The translations under genes and the position numbers were made by a program. The notes below the pieces were generated by a model. The model searched no databases. It was given only the letters and a program-made list of their open reading frames with translations, and was not told the DNA's origin. From UMGS1696 sp964621165 (GTDB lineage: Bacteria > Bacillota > Clostridia > Oscillospirales > CAG-272), in contig CAZULC010000005.1 in NCBI GenBank assembly GCA_964621165.1, positions 78,364-142,363 on the forward strand: 64,000 bases of DNA, written 5' to 3'. Within the stretch, counting starts at the first letter, position 1. The number at the start of each line of letters is the position of its first letter. Below, one piece after another: positions 34,671-42,160 of the stretch.

Positions 34671-35300
34671 TCAGTCCTTTTTCGTCAGGGACAGAAGGTA
34701 GCTCTGCATTCTCTCGTCGGCTTCGATGATTATGCCAACGTAACGGTTCCCGTCGATGAACACAAGCTCCAGCGCTTCCGTCAGGCTGAAGGTCAGGGTG
34801 TAGTCGTAGAAAACAAAGTCACCGTGCTTCTCGTACTTCTGCCGGACCTCGTTTTTCGTGGGGATTTTCGTAGTACTCTTTCCACGACGGATTACGGGAG
34901 TGGCTTCAACCAAGTCCCCGAGGGAGAGCAGGCATTCGAGACTTTCAAGCCGCGTCCCCTGAGCACGGTAAACGCAGAAGTCCAGCACCTCACGACGGCA
35001 TGACGTTATGTCAAGTGAGCCGGCCATCACCGACACAAGCCCCGCCTCTTCCCCGATCCCCGCGTCGTCACGGAGCCGGATGATGTATTTGTACGAGGTC
35101 ATGCGGTAGCGGATCAACATATATACAGCGGCGACAATTGCGGCAAGGGACAGCATGGTGAAGGGGAAAGCGGAAATCGTGACTTCATTTGCCCGGCAGA
35201 TGTAGGGCAGCATGTAGGTGACTCCGCCGAACACCAGCAGCGCGGCAAACACCAGCGTCACCTGCGGATTTTTCTGTTCAGGCACACAGCGCATGGTCAT
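34671..35300 (-). CDS. Two-helix membrane protein, unknown
   Basis: 209 residues. Two membrane helices near the N-terminus (VTLVFAALLVFGGVTYMLPYI and AFPFTMLSLAAIVAAVYMLI) are followed by a cytoplasmic domain with LRDDAGIGEEAGLVSV, the basic RRGKSTTKIP, and a beta-rich end (ALELVFIDGNRYVGIII). A PH-like domain is possible but not demonstrable by eye. SD AGGAGG before the ATG. Single gene between two terminators. Confidence 0.6.
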   Translation of the reverse strand: MTMRCVPEQKNPQVTLVFAALLVFGGVTYMLPYICRANEVTISAFPFTMLSLAAIVAAVYMLIRYRMTSYKYIIRLRDDAGIGEEAGLVSVMAGSLDITSCRREVLDFCVYRAQGTRLESLECLLSLGDLVEATPVIRRGKSTTKIPTKNEVRQKYEKHGDFVFYDYTLTFSLTEALELVFIDGNRYVGIIIEADERMQSYLLSLTKKD

Positions 35301-35340
35301 CCTCCTGTGATTTTGTTAAAATATGGAAATACAGCTATAC

Positions 35341-35389
35341 AAAAACATCCGTCCTACCAAAATAAAACCACGTAGCACGGATGTTTTTT
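35341..35389. terminator. Terminator of the DUF177-rpmF unit
   Basis: AAAAACATCCGT (35341-35352) / ACGGATGTTTTT (35377-35388), a 12-bp stem with T/A runs built in. Confidence 0.85.
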
Positions 35390-35494
35390 AGCTTGTCTGA
35401 ATGTCAAACGGACTGAACATAGAAGTTTTAAGCATAAAAAGCTTAATTCAATCACAATTTTAGGCTCAAAACATCCAAATTCAAATTAACTTCG

Positions 35495-35680
35495 TTATTC
35501 AGCGTCCTTCTTGATGACCTGCTTGCCGTTGTAGTAGCCGCATGCCTTGCATACTCTGTGAGCTACATTGTACTCGCCGCAGTGGGAGCACTTTACCATG
35601 CTGGGCATCTCGAGTTTCCATACGTTTGAACGTCTCTTGTCACGTCTCGCCTTGGACGTTTTTCTCTTCGGAACAGCCAT
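35495..35680 (-). CDS. rpmF: 50S ribosomal protein L32
   Basis: 61 residues. Canonical start MAVPKRKTSKARRDKRR and a zinc ribbon CSHCGEYN ... CKACGYYNGK (C+ form of L32 with four cysteines). Lies 46 bases behind the DUF177 gene, the usual pair. Confidence 0.97.
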   Translation of the reverse strand: MAVPKRKTSKARRDKRRSNVWKLEMPSMVKCSHCGEYNVAHRVCKACGYYNGKQVIKKDAE

Positions 35681-35726
35681 TTTTCAAACCTCATTCTTTC
35701 ATAAAATCATATTGTTTACGCGAAAA

Positions 35727-36308
35727 CTACCGCTCATCCTTTTCCATTTTGTCGAGCAGCGTTTTGAGTACCGCGAGAGATGGATTTATGCTCTCTTCGT
35801 CCCGGCACCCGCAGTCGCCCAGCTTCAGGTTCGCACCGCACTTTGGACACAGACCGGGACAGTCCTCACGGCACAATGTAAACGGCGGAAGATTCAACGC
35901 AAGCTCTTCCATTATGTCCGCGTCCGGGATTATGGCGGCGTCGTTGACATAGAGAATGTCGTCAAGCTCACCGTCCCATTCGTCGTTTTCGTTTACGTGA
36001 CTGTTTTTGCTGTTCACTCGGTCAGGGTTCGTCACAATTATGCGGTTCACGTCGAACTCGATTTCGGCTTCCACATCGTCGAGACATCTCGCGCACATCG
36101 TCCCGTATCTTACGGTAACATGAGATTCAAACATCATGCAGCTGAGCGAATTTCTCACTCTTCCGACAACGCTTATTCCGCTCTCCGGTATTTTTACATC
36201 CTCCGGAAGCAATACGCACTCGACATCAATGTGAGCCGGGTCGAAGGCGTACTCAAACTTTGCTTCTTCCAGACGATGGTTCATCAGTTCAGATACATCT
36301 ATCTTCAA
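35727..36308 (-). CDS. DUF177/YceD family protein
   Basis: 193 residues; YceD-type proteins are needed for normal 23S rRNA levels and are encoded with rpmF across bacteria. It has the N-terminal LMNHRLEEAKFEYAF, then CMMFESHVTVRYGTMCARCLDDVE with one CxxC, and the C-terminal TLCREDCPGLCPKCGANLKLGDCGC with the family CPGLCPxCG motif. The preceding promoter drives both genes. Confidence 0.88.
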   Translation of the reverse strand: MKIDVSELMNHRLEEAKFEYAFDPAHIDVECVLLPEDVKIPESGISVVGRVRNSLSCMMFESHVTVRYGTMCARCLDDVEAEIEFDVNRIIVTNPDRVNSKNSHVNENDEWDGELDDILYVNDAAIIPDADIMEELALNLPPFTLCREDCPGLCPKCGANLKLGDCGCRDEESINPSLAVLKTLLDKMEKDER

Positions 36309-36367
36309 AAAGCATACCTCCCCGGGGAATTACTACGCACGAAAAAAAATACTTCACGCGCTGTGAT

Positions 36368-36396
36368 ATTATAATATATTTTTCAGGCTTTGTCAA
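36368..36396 (-). promoter_or_regulatory. Consensus promoter of DUF177-rpmF
   Basis: Minus strand TTGACA (36396-36391), 17 bases, TATAAT (36373-36368). Both boxes are perfect. Confidence 0.88.
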
Positions 36397-36446
36397 GCGG
36401 TTCGGGCAATTTTTTTGCGAAAGCGGCGTTTGTTTTCATTTTGTTC

Positions 36447-36475
36447 TTGAATTGCACTCCGCCGGATGGTATAAT
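36447..36475 (+). promoter_or_regulatory. Promoter of hypothetical gene
   Basis: TTGAAT (36447-36452) and TATAAT (36470-36475), spacing 17. Confidence 0.7.
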
Positions 36476-36538
36476 ATAGGAAGAAAATCAACATTTGCAG
36501 GCAAAGAATAAATTTTCATTTTTGTAAAAGGTTTTGTT

Positions 36539-37099
36539 ATGGTAAAATTTGTTAAAATCGCGGGGACTGCGATTGTTCTCGCAATATGCGCGCTGTTTAT
36601 AATCCGATGCTTCATGGTGGCTGACAAGAGCGCGTTTTCAGACCTCATGGCGACGGAATCGCTAAAATCAGCCTACACCGACGGGGAGAGCGTCATGCAG
36701 AGCGTCAAAATTTCAAGCGAAATGTCCGAGCGGGGGTATTTTTCCGCGTACGGGTTCTACTACAACGGGGAGTCCGGCGAGGCTCAGCTTGCGCTCAGGT
36801 GGAACGACAGCGCCTACGGCTACACCTACACAGAGGAAGGGTCGGAGTTCACCTTTGTTCTGCGCAACGTGACGACGGGGGAAGAATATCCCGTGGAGAT
36901 AGTTGACTCGAAGAAAAAGTCAATTTACAACTACCGGAAAGGGCTGGCGCAGGGCGTGAAAATAGGCGAGGAAGACAGGCTCACGGCGGTCATGGTTTTA
37001 CAGGACGGACACGAGGATCAGATTACCATAAAATGGGAAGAGCAGCCCATGGTGGAGTACAAGGTCAAGTCCGGCCTGATGAAGGAGCTGACGAAGTAG
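36539..37099 (+). CDS. Membrane-anchored or secreted protein, unknown
   Basis: 186 residues. One N-terminal hydrophobic segment (FVKIAGTAIVLAICALFIIRCF) is followed by a probably extracytoplasmic beta-rich domain (YFSAYGFYYNGESGEAQLAL, FVLRNVTTGEEYPVEIVDS, LTAVMVLQDGHEDQITIKW). No family recognised. Single gene with its own promoter and terminator. Confidence 0.6.
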   Translation: MVKFVKIAGTAIVLAICALFIIRCFMVADKSAFSDLMATESLKSAYTDGESVMQSVKISSEMSERGYFSAYGFYYNGESGEAQLALRWNDSAYGYTYTEEGSEFTFVLRNVTTGEEYPVEIVDSKKKSIYNYRKGLAQGVKIGEEDRLTAVMVLQDGHEDQITIKWEEQPMVEYKVKSGLMKELTK

Positions 37100-37154
37100 T
37101 TTTGAGTTTGGAGTCAGGAGTGTGGAGTTTTTTTAATTAAATACCGCTATATAA

Positions 37155-37193
37155 ACAAAACCGAGGTTTTACTTAATCCAGCCTCGGTTTTTC
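37155..37193. terminator. Bidirectional terminator
   Basis: AAACCGAGG (37158-37166) / CCTCGGTTT (37182-37190), flanked by A and T runs. Between the hypothetical gene and the end of the dacA operon. Confidence 0.85.
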
Positions 37194-37248
37194 TCTGTTT
37201 TTAACAAATTATACGTTATAATTTTGTCACACCTGACCAAAGTCCTTC

Positions 37249-38589
37249 TTATCTCCTGTAGGTGCGGCGGAGCTTTTTTTCCCTCATGGCGGAATTGACT
37301 AGAGCGTAGGCAATGGACAGAACCACGGCGGCGGCTACGCTTCCGCGGAAGAAACGGCTTTCGGTAAACCGCTTCACTCTGTCGAGAAAATAGAGAAATT
37401 CGCTTCGGGTCACGCTTGAGGTGGTGACGAGCTGACAGCTGCCCAAAATTTCGTCGCCGTACATCACGGTAATGACTCCGGCTTCATCTCCGGATTCCAC
37501 GGGAGCTTCAAGGTAGTCGGAGTATGTATTGTAGCTGTAGCGTATCTCCTGCTCCAGATCCACGTCCGTTGGCAGGTACACCGTGATTGCCTCCGAGGGG
37601 ACAAGGGTGACATAGTCGAGAGTGGACGACAGCTTCACCGGAATCTCGCAGACCATTTTCCCAGGGGACAGGACCTGTGTATATCCGTACGCACTGAAAG
37701 CCCAGTCGAAGAGGTTCGCCGCGTTAACATAGTTGTAGAGCTGTCCGTCGACCTCGTCTCCGCCGAGAACCACCGCAAGATAGGTCAGTCCCTGCTCAGC
37801 GTCCTCGGCAACCGCGGCAATGGTGTAGCCCCCCTGTGACGTGGCTCCGGCGTTGAGTCCGATGACCCCGTTGTAATAGTAGTCAAGGCTGTAATAGTTG
37901 GATACCATGCAGTTACGGTTGTAAATGTTCCGGTAGTCGCTGACGTTTGTGGCTTCCATGACGTATTTCGGGGTTGAGGTGATTTCAATCAGTCCCGGAA
38001 TTGAGTAGGCGTACTTGGCGATGGTAGCCGTATCTTCGGCAGTTGTTATCATTGCGTCGTTGTGCATGCCGGTCGGATTTGTGTAATATGTGTCATAAGC
38101 TCCCAGCCGAGCTGCTTTATCGTTCATCATTTCGACAAAATTCTCGATAGTCCCCGCGCAGGACATGGCAAGGATAATCGCCGCGTCATTGGCCGAATTC
38201 ACAAGCATGCAGGACAGCATCTGACTCACCGTCACCACTTCCCCGGCGGTGAAGCCTATCTGGTTGCCGTTTACCTCATCAAGCATTGCCTGAGTCACGG
38301 TGATTTTGTCGTCCAGCCGTCCCTCGTAGTACTCGAAAGCCACAATTGCCGTCATGATTTTCACAGTGGACGCCGGATAGACCCGCTCCTTGGCCTTGTA
38401 CTCGAGGAGGACCCGGTCGTTTTCAAAGTTGTAGAGATAAGCGGCGGCGGCGTGTTCGATTTCAGGCGGGCGGCTTGAAGAAACCTCGTCCTCATCCGCA
38501 AAAGCCGTGACGCTTGAAAAAACCGACAAAATCAGCGTGAGAAGCGCCAGAATCACCGCCGTAAATTTTATATCAAATCGTGTTTTCAT
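37249..38589 (-). CDS. D-alanyl-D-alanine carboxypeptidase-like protein (S11), third motif altered
   Basis: 446 residues. Signal peptide (FTAVILALLTLILSVFSSVTAFA), then a serine peptidase S11 domain with SxxK as YPASTVKIM (near 80) and SxN as VNSANDAAI (near 133). The usual KTG box reads GLNAGATSQGGYT instead of GLKTGxT, so the conserved Lys is lost. A C-terminal membrane helix (VAAAVVLSIAYALVNSA) follows. It may be a non-catalytic PBP5 relative or have altered activity. Overlaps the end of ribF by 17 bases; last gene of the ireB operon. Confidence 0.85.
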   Translation of the reverse strand: MKTRFDIKFTAVILALLTLILSVFSSVTAFADEDEVSSSRPPEIEHAAAAYLYNFENDRVLLEYKAKERVYPASTVKIMTAIVAFEYYEGRLDDKITVTQAMLDEVNGNQIGFTAGEVVTVSQMLSCMLVNSANDAAIILAMSCAGTIENFVEMMNDKAARLGAYDTYYTNPTGMHNDAMITTAEDTATIAKYAYSIPGLIEITSTPKYVMEATNVSDYRNIYNRNCMVSNYYSLDYYYNGVIGLNAGATSQGGYTIAAVAEDAEQGLTYLAVVLGGDEVDGQLYNYVNAANLFDWAFSAYGYTQVLSPGKMVCEIPVKLSSTLDYVTLVPSEAITVYLPTDVDLEQEIRYSYNTYSDYLEAPVESGDEAGVITVMYGDEILGSCQLVTTSSVTRSEFLYFLDRVKRFTESRFFRGSVAAAVVLSIAYALVNSAMREKKLRRTYRR

Positions 38590-39532
38590 AATCTTTCAGT
38601 AATTTTATATCGGTGTTTTTCAGGGCAAGACGGGCGTTTTCCGCGTCCTTCGCGATGGCCTGACGCAGCTCTTCAACTGACGGGAACCGCACCTCCCCCC
38701 TCAGCCGCTTCACGAAAATAATCCGAACCTCGCGGGAGTAAAGGTCGCCGTGGTAGTCGAAGATGAAGGTCTCGAGGGTCCTGTCGCGCTCGTCGTCGTT
38801 GACCGTGGGTCGGGTCCCGATATTGCACACCCCGCCGTGAACCGCACGACATCCGTTATCCTCGAACACCGCAAGACAGGCGTAAATTCCGTCAGCCGGA
38901 AGTAGTTTTTCAGCCGTGGGACGCAGGTTCACCGTTGGGAAGTCGATGGTCCGCCCCAGCTCTTTCCCGTGGACGACAATATCCTTCGCGGAATAGTACC
39001 GTCCGCTTAACATTGCAGCTTTTTCAACGTCGCCGGCGGAAAGAAGGGAGCGTATTTCCGTGGCCGAAACGGTACTTTTGTCCAGCCTGAATTCGGGAAG
39101 CGAGGTGAAAGGAATCCCTCTCTTTTCCGCGTACCGTCCAAGTTCGAAGGACGAACAGGCTGCGTCCCTGCCGAAGGTGAAGTTATAGCCGCAGAAAACT
39201 CCCGCCGGATGAAGAGGGAGAACAGCCTGATTAAAGTATTCCTCCCCTGTGAGGCCACGCATGACGGAAAAATCGTCGAGAATTACCGCGTCAACGCCGT
39301 TCAGTTCAAGAAGCCGGAGTTTTTCTGCGAGCAGAGTCAATGACTTCGCCTTTTTGTTGATGGAGGAAAACATGCGCACAGCCACGCCAGCCCCGCTCTC
39401 ACGCGCTTTTTCAATCAAAGCCGAGTGTCCGAGGTGAACCCCATCGAAGTAGCCGAGAACCAGCGCCATGCCGCATATGTCATTCTCACCTGTAATATTG
39501 TCGTTTAGCTTTTCTCCGTATATAACCCGCAT
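38573..39532 (-). CDS. ribF: Bifunctional riboflavin kinase/FAD synthetase
   Basis: About 319 residues; makes FMN then FAD from riboflavin. The N-terminal FMN adenylyltransferase domain carries LGYFDGVHLGHSALI (HIGH-like) and CGYNFTFGRDA. The C-terminal flavokinase domain has GRTIDFPTVNLRP and GGVCNIGTRPTV and TLETFIFDYHGDLYS. I place the start at ATG 39532 (MRVIYGEKL), 13 bases after the aldo/keto reductase stop. The frame opens further upstream but without family similarity. No FMN riboswitch is visible. Confidence 0.93.
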   Translation of the reverse strand: MRVIYGEKLNDNITGENDICGMALVLGYFDGVHLGHSALIEKARESGAGVAVRMFSSINKKAKSLTLLAEKLRLLELNGVDAVILDDFSVMRGLTGEEYFNQAVLPLHPAGVFCGYNFTFGRDAACSSFELGRYAEKRGIPFTSLPEFRLDKSTVSATEIRSLLSAGDVEKAAMLSGRYYSAKDIVVHGKELGRTIDFPTVNLRPTAEKLLPADGIYACLAVFEDNGCRAVHGGVCNIGTRPTVNDDERDRTLETFIFDYHGDLYSREVRIIFVKRLRGEVRFPSVEELRQAIAKDAENARLALKNTDIKLLKDYENTI

Positions 39533-39545
39533 AGTCAAACCTGAT

Positions 39546-40589
39546 TTAATAGATTTTGAGCGCAAAAACAGGACATACCTTTGTACAGTAGCCGCATCTC
39601 ACGCATTTTCCGTCGTCCGCCTTCGCCCGCATTTTCGGCTTCTTTTCGGCAATTCCGCTTTCCGAGAGAAATTCCGCTTCGATTGAATTCGACTCCCACT
39701 CGTCCTCAGCCGGAACAAGACTCAAAGCTCCCTCGCCGCACCGCTTAACGCAACGACCGCATCCCTCGCAGTAATCCTCAACGTGGAGGGTCCTGTGAGC
39801 GTGGGACAGCCTTTCTTTATCCGAGTCGGAAAAATGTCCCGTTTCGAGAAAGCCGAGGTTCGCGTCAATTTCAGTCTCAGACTGCATGCCGACAGCCACC
39901 GCGTCAACGTATGGACGGGAGAGGACGTAACCCAGCGCTTCCTCAGCCGAGCCGGATAAATGCCCGCCGCCGAACACCTTCATGGCGTAAATTCCCACCC
40001 CCATGTCGTGTGCCTCAGTCATTGCCGCAGCCATGTCAGGCTCAGTCCCGTCGGCAATTCCAAGGCCGTACTTGTTGTAGAGCGGATGACATATGTCGAA
40101 CTTAATTCCCTCCTGCGCCATACGGATGATTCCCTTCACCAGAGCAACACGGTGGGTTGAAGCCCCGACGGCACGGATGATTCCCTTATCCCGGCACTCA
40201 AGAAGGTACAGAAGCGCGTCCATGTGACCCCGCAGCGTGTCGTAGCTCTCCTGCTCATGGAGAAGGAACACGTCAATCACGTCCCGGTCAAGCTCCCGTC
40301 TTGCTTCCTCAACGGCTTCAATTGCAAGCTCCCGGCTGTAGGCGTAGGTTTTGGTGGATACGACAACGTTTTCGGGATGGGACGCACGTTTCAGCGCACC
40401 CCGGATGAGGTAGTAGTTTTCGTAGTACTGCGCCGTGTCAATCATGTTGATTCCCGAGTCGAAGGCATAGGAAAGAATACCCTCCGCACGATCCCTCGGT
40501 AAATCAGCCTGCATTGGGGACACGGTGAGAGAACCCACGGCAATTCTTGATACCTCGGGCAGACGGGGGGATAATTTTACTTTTTTCAC
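39546..40589 (-). CDS. Aldo/keto reductase with two 4Fe-4S clusters
   Basis: 347 residues. An aldo/keto reductase barrel with MIDTAQYYENYY (Asp-Tyr of the catalytic tetrad), VVVSTKTYA (Lys) and VFLLHEQE (His), fused to a ferredoxin-like C-terminus: CEGCGRCVKRCGEGAL near residue 270 and CVRCGYCTKVCPVFAL at the end, each able to bind a 4Fe-4S cluster. Such fusions occur in anaerobes. The NADPH-binding end of the barrel looks reduced, so electrons may come through the clusters. ATGA overlap with ireB. Confidence 0.88.
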   Translation of the reverse strand: MKKVKLSPRLPEVSRIAVGSLTVSPMQADLPRDRAEGILSYAFDSGINMIDTAQYYENYYLIRGALKRASHPENVVVSTKTYAYSRELAIEAVEEARRELDRDVIDVFLLHEQESYDTLRGHMDALLYLLECRDKGIIRAVGASTHRVALVKGIIRMAQEGIKFDICHPLYNKYGLGIADGTEPDMAAAMTEAHDMGVGIYAMKVFGGGHLSGSAEEALGYVLSRPYVDAVAVGMQSETEIDANLGFLETGHFSDSDKERLSHAHRTLHVEDYCEGCGRCVKRCGEGALSLVPAEDEWESNSIEAEFLSESGIAEKKPKMRAKADDGKCVRCGYCTKVCPVFALKIY

Positions 40590-40846
40590 AGTCCCAAATA
40601 TTCCTTGAGCAGTGCCGCCATCAGCTCATACCGGTCGATTCTGCGGATGAGTCCACGGGCGTTTTTGTAGTTGGTGATGTAGGTGGGGTCCTCGGTCAGG
40701 ATGTAGCCCACCAGCTGGTTTATGGGGTTGTGGCCCTTTTCGTTGAGAGCCTCGTAGACCGTGCGGAGAAGCGCCTTTCTCTCCCTGTCGCGTTCGTCCT
40801 CGTCCTTTATGGAAAAGGTTATAGTTTTGTCCATTTCGCCTTTCAT
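40586..40846 (-). CDS. ireB: IreB family regulatory phosphoprotein (UPF0297/DUF965)
   Basis: 86 residues from ATG 40846, chosen because AAAGG lies 7 bases upstream. Family core: KALLRTVYEALNEKGHNPI, QLVGYILTEDPTYITNYKNA and RGLIRRIDRYELMAALLKEY. IreB is phosphorylated by the IreK/PrkC Ser/Thr kinase in Enterococcus and influences cephalosporin tolerance. The usual partner ruvX is not next to it; instead it heads aldo/keto reductase-ribF-dacA. An in-frame ATG at 40882 lies inside leader element E and is rejected. Confidence 0.92.
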   Translation of the reverse strand: MKGEMDKTITFSIKDEDERDRERKALLRTVYEALNEKGHNPINQLVGYILTEDPTYITNYKNARGLIRRIDRYELMAALLKEYLGL

Positions 40847-40860
40847 AGTAATACCTTTCA

Positions 40861-40942
40861 GCGGGAAGCCGCCACCGGGCATAATCGGCGTTTCCTCATC
40901 TGAAAACCCGCGACCCCCACGACGGCTGACTTCAATTCCCGC
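40861..40942 (-). repeat. 82-bp leader element, copy E
   Basis: Minus strand, 82 bp. GCGGGAATTG, then GTCGTGGGGGTCGCGGG, then core ACGCCGATTATGCCC, then GGCTTCCCGC. It ends 14 bases before the ireB ATG, touching its SD, and starts 54 bases after the -10 box. Confidence 0.75.
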
Positions 40943-40996
40943 ATATTTTTAACGTTTATTCCGCCGTTTTTGCGGTTTGAAATATTCTTTCATTAT

Positions 40997-41025
40997 ATTA
41001 TATCAATATTCCTCGAAAAATGCAA
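40997..41025 (-). promoter_or_regulatory. Promoter of the ireB operon
   Basis: Minus strand TTGCAT (41025-41020) and TATAAT (41002-40997), spacing 17. A second overlapping TATAAT lies at 40997-40992. Confidence 0.7.
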
Positions 41026-41086
41026 TACCCGACGGGGTTTAAGAATAAAATTTCATTAAATCTTAATTTTTTATAGGAAAATCCGG

Positions 41087-41115
41087 TTGATATTTCCGCC
41101 CGTATGCATTATAAT
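41087..41115 (+). promoter_or_regulatory. Promoter of the lipoprotein gene
   Basis: TTGATA (41087-41092) and TATAAT (41110-41115), spacing 17, followed by SD AGGAGGA and the ATG. Confidence 0.75.
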
Positions 41116-41135
41116 ATAGTCTACAGGAGGACACC

Positions 41136-41909
41136 ATGAAAAAACCGCTTTACTTGATTTTAGCCGGCACGGTTCTGCTCACGTCATGCAGATACGGCTT
41201 CAGACTAATGTTCGGGATGGAGGACGAAACCACACCCGCGGAAAGCGAAACTCCCGACGAAACCTCCGCTCCGGTTGAAGAAACATTCCCCGACAGAACC
41301 GCGCCCAAAACGGAAGACGCCGAGCCAGACACAACCGCCGCGGTCGTAACCACAGAGCCTTTCACCGAAGCCGACTGGACGTCAGTTCTCGAGGACAAAG
41401 CGATGTTTTACAATCTTGCCGTCAAAAGAAGCGCCGCGCCCGAGTCAGCGTGCCTCACCGACTACCTTCGCAAGGCGGAAGAATCGGTCACAAAATACGC
41501 ACTGGTCGACATGAACAGCAGCGGAGATCGTGAGATGGTTCTGCGGCTGTCGTATTCCAACAATCCCGACTGAGGCTTCCTTTTCCCGCACCACGAGGAC
41601 GACAGGATTTACAGCCATTCATTCTCGTATCGAAGCCTGAGAGGGCTTAAAACGTACGGAACATACCATTACTCCGGCGGCGCGTCCGACAACGGAACCG
41701 CAAGAATCACAGGCTTCAACGGTCGGGAATACGAGGAAGAGGCTGTTTTCTTCTGCGCATCCGTCGAGCACAAGCCCGTGAACGGGTACACAACCACCAC
41801 TGTATACTTCAACGGGGATAATCTTATTTCAGAGGATGAGTTCCACGCGCTGTATGAAAATCAGGAAGCCAAGCCTGACGTGGCGTGGGTGGATCTTTCC
41901 GGAGAATGA
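41136..41909 (+). pseudogene. Lipoprotein gene with an in-frame TGA
   Basis: 145 codons encode a lipoprotein (LAGTVLLTSC lipobox), a Thr/Glu/Pro-rich linker (ETTPAESETPDETSAPVEET) and the start of a globular domain (YALVDMNSSGDREMVLRLS). After TGA at 41571-41573 the same frame runs 111 more coding codons (GFLFPHHEDDRIYSHSF ... EYEEEAVFFCASVEHKP ... DVAWVDLSGE) to TGA at 41907. Together 257 residues would make a complete domain. Promoter and SD are intact. A truncated lipoprotein may still be made. No family recognised. Confidence 0.75.
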
Positions 41910-42090
41910 CCGGCGCATATTTTGTATTTTGCTATATTTGCCATATGTTTATCCCATAATTTTGTTAAATTACATTCCATGAATTATAAATTTGTTGTGA
42001 ACAACCAATTCAATCCGTAAAACTGGGTTCACTTTGAACAAAATTTTGCCCGACTTGCGCAAATATTTACAAAAAAAATTCTGTATGCTA

Positions 42091-42120
42091 TTGACAATAT
42101 AGTCGTTGAAGTGGTATAAT
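42091..42120 (+). promoter_or_regulatory. Promoter of the MinD-like gene
   Basis: TTGACA (42091-42096) and TATAAT (42115-42120), both perfect, spacing 18. Confidence 0.8.
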
Positions 42121-42160
42121 TTATGTAAATGATTGTTTTTATCTGGCGGGGGTGGATATT

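Noticed and set aside
40847..40882. IreB start at 40882 (MPGGGFPLKG).
   Set aside because: It lies in leader element E. ATG 40846 has AAAGG at 7 bases and matches the family length.
8848..40942. CRISPR array or IS element as explanation for the repeated GGGAGCTG sequences.
   Set aside because: Copies are dispersed, without regular spacers, cas genes, transposase or target-site duplications that I can see.
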